A stretch of 6,875 nt of DNA, from assembly GCA_015489255.1 (NCBI GenBank), contig WGAD01000162.1, positions 1-6,875 of the forward strand, in the 5' to 3' direction. The notes beneath the pieces are model-generated. The model had not been told where the DNA came from. It saw only the letters and a list, made by a program, of their open reading frames with translations, and ran no database searches. The DNA is from Anaerolineales bacterium (GTDB lineage Bacteria; Chloroflexota; Anaerolineae; Anaerolineales; Villigracilaceae). Below, piece after piece: positions 6,494-6,875 of the stretch. Position 1 is the stretch's first letter, and every line of letters starts with the position of its first letter. The position numbers were made by a program, and so were the translations under genes.

Positions 6494-6875
6494 TGGGGGC
6501 TCTCTGAGGGTGAGGTGGTTTGTTGTATCAGACGCCAAAGTTCCTGCGCCCACGGGTCGGAAGCAGTCGCGTCGGGGTTATAGCGATCCAGGTGCCAGCG
6601 CAGTGGGTGGGCGGCGATGTAACGGCGGATGGCGTCCAACGCCCGTTCATCGCGGATGATGTGTTCGTAGTAGTTGCGTTGCCAGACGGGGGTGCCGGGC
6701 GTGCCCCGCAAGGCGTTGATGCGTTTGGTGACGGCGGATTTGAACCCGCGCACAATGGCGCCCAGGGACCGCGGCGTGACATTGTTGGACGTGATGCCCC
6801 GGGGTTGGGTGTTGGTTGTAGGGGCGCAGCGGCGCTGCGCCCCTACCGCGCGATGTGCCATGCACGGGGCATCGT
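6490..6875 (-). CDS. REP-associated tyrosine transposase (RAYT, Y1/HUH family), C-terminal part
   Basis: The frame is open to the right edge of the window, so the N-terminus, including the HUH metal-binding motif, is not visible. An in-frame ATG at 6861 is probably internal, because codons continue before it. Counting from that ATG, SLGAIVRGFKSAVTKRIN (32-49) and VWQRNYYEHIIRDE (59-72) are typical of the family. RYIAAHP (80-86) contains Tyr81, the expected catalytic nucleophile, aligned with the YI-x-x-NP motif; here the usual Asn is His. Family knowledge: these enzymes cleave and rejoin single-stranded DNA at REP-type hairpins and are usually single-copy domesticated transposases. A palindrome at 6818-6846 is translated within the linker before these motifs. 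The stop overlaps the start of the DUF3800 gene, suggesting one transcript and coupled translation. Whether the full protein is intact cannot be judged from this window. Confidence 0.85.
   Translation of the reverse strand, partial: DAPCMAHRAVGAQRRCAPTTNTQPRGITSNNVTPRSLGAIVRGFKSAVTKRINALRGTPGTPVWQRNYYEHIIRDERALDAIRRYIAAHPLRWHLDRYNPDATASDPWAQELWRLIQQTTSPSESPQ
6818..6846. repeat. GC-rich palindrome (REP-like hairpin) inside the transposase gene
   Basis: Two perfect 13-bp arms, GTAGGGGCGCAGC (6818-6830) and GCTGCGCCCCTAC (6834-6846), flank a 3-nt loop. On the minus strand the element is in frame and encodes approximately V-G-A-Q-R-R-C-A-P-T. Its form resembles the REP hairpins that RAYT enzymes recognise, which makes it a candidate substrate of the host gene. 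No second copy was seen in this window. Confidence 0.85.

Noticed and set aside
5696..6583. 295-codon open frame on the plus strand opposite DUF3800
   Set aside because: The opposite strand encodes all DUF3800 signature motifs; this frame has no family match and no clear ribosome-binding site.

Overview
The window looks like part of an accessory or defence-type region of a moderately GC-rich bacterium. The protein flavours suggest Chloroflexota (Anaerolineae-like): a STAND ATPase with an alpha-helical repeat tail, a REP-associated transposase carrying a translated GC-rich palindrome, and a DUF3800 protein. This taxonomic guess is low-confidence inference; there is no rRNA or other marker here. 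All four protein genes lie on the minus strand, so the window reads biologically from right to left.

Layout from the right edge (upstream) to the left (downstream): (1) 6490-6875, the C-terminal part of a REP-associated tyrosine (Y1/HUH) transposase whose N-terminus is outside the window. A 29-bp palindrome at 6818-6846 is translated in frame within it. (2) 5660-6493, a DUF3800 protein whose start overlaps the transposase stop as ATGA. (3) 5522-5659, a 138-bp gap. On the opposite strand it holds a near-perfect sigma70-type promoter, a strongly foldable segment of about 70 nt and an intrinsic terminator, which together suggest a small RNA of about 113 nt. (4) 4019-5521, hsdM, the DNA N6-adenine methyltransferase subunit of a type I restriction-modification system, with a clear Shine-Dalgarno sequence. 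(5) An 84-bp gap (3935-4018) with no obvious promoter or terminator. (6) 1-3934, a very large STAND (NACHT-like) ATPase that runs off the left edge, with at least 1311 residues visible: a helical N-terminal region, a complete P-loop NTPase module with winged helix, and a tail of at least 16 TPR-like helical repeats.

How they may work together: hsdM normally needs hsdS (specificity) and hsdR (restriction). Neither is adjacent here, and the position where hsdS is usually found is occupied by the STAND gene. STAND ATPases with repeat sensors resemble the Avs/bNACHT class of anti-phage proteins, and DUF3800 genes often sit near restriction systems, so a defence island is a reasonable inference. 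No functional link between the four genes is shown by the sequence. The most novel-looking elements are the putative antisense-strand small RNA between DUF3800 and hsdM, and the STAND protein, whose repeat lengths step by one helical turn and whose base composition shifts abruptly between the NTPase and repeat parts. No stretch longer than 300 bases lacks a gene. No tRNA, rRNA, CRISPR array or replication origin was seen.
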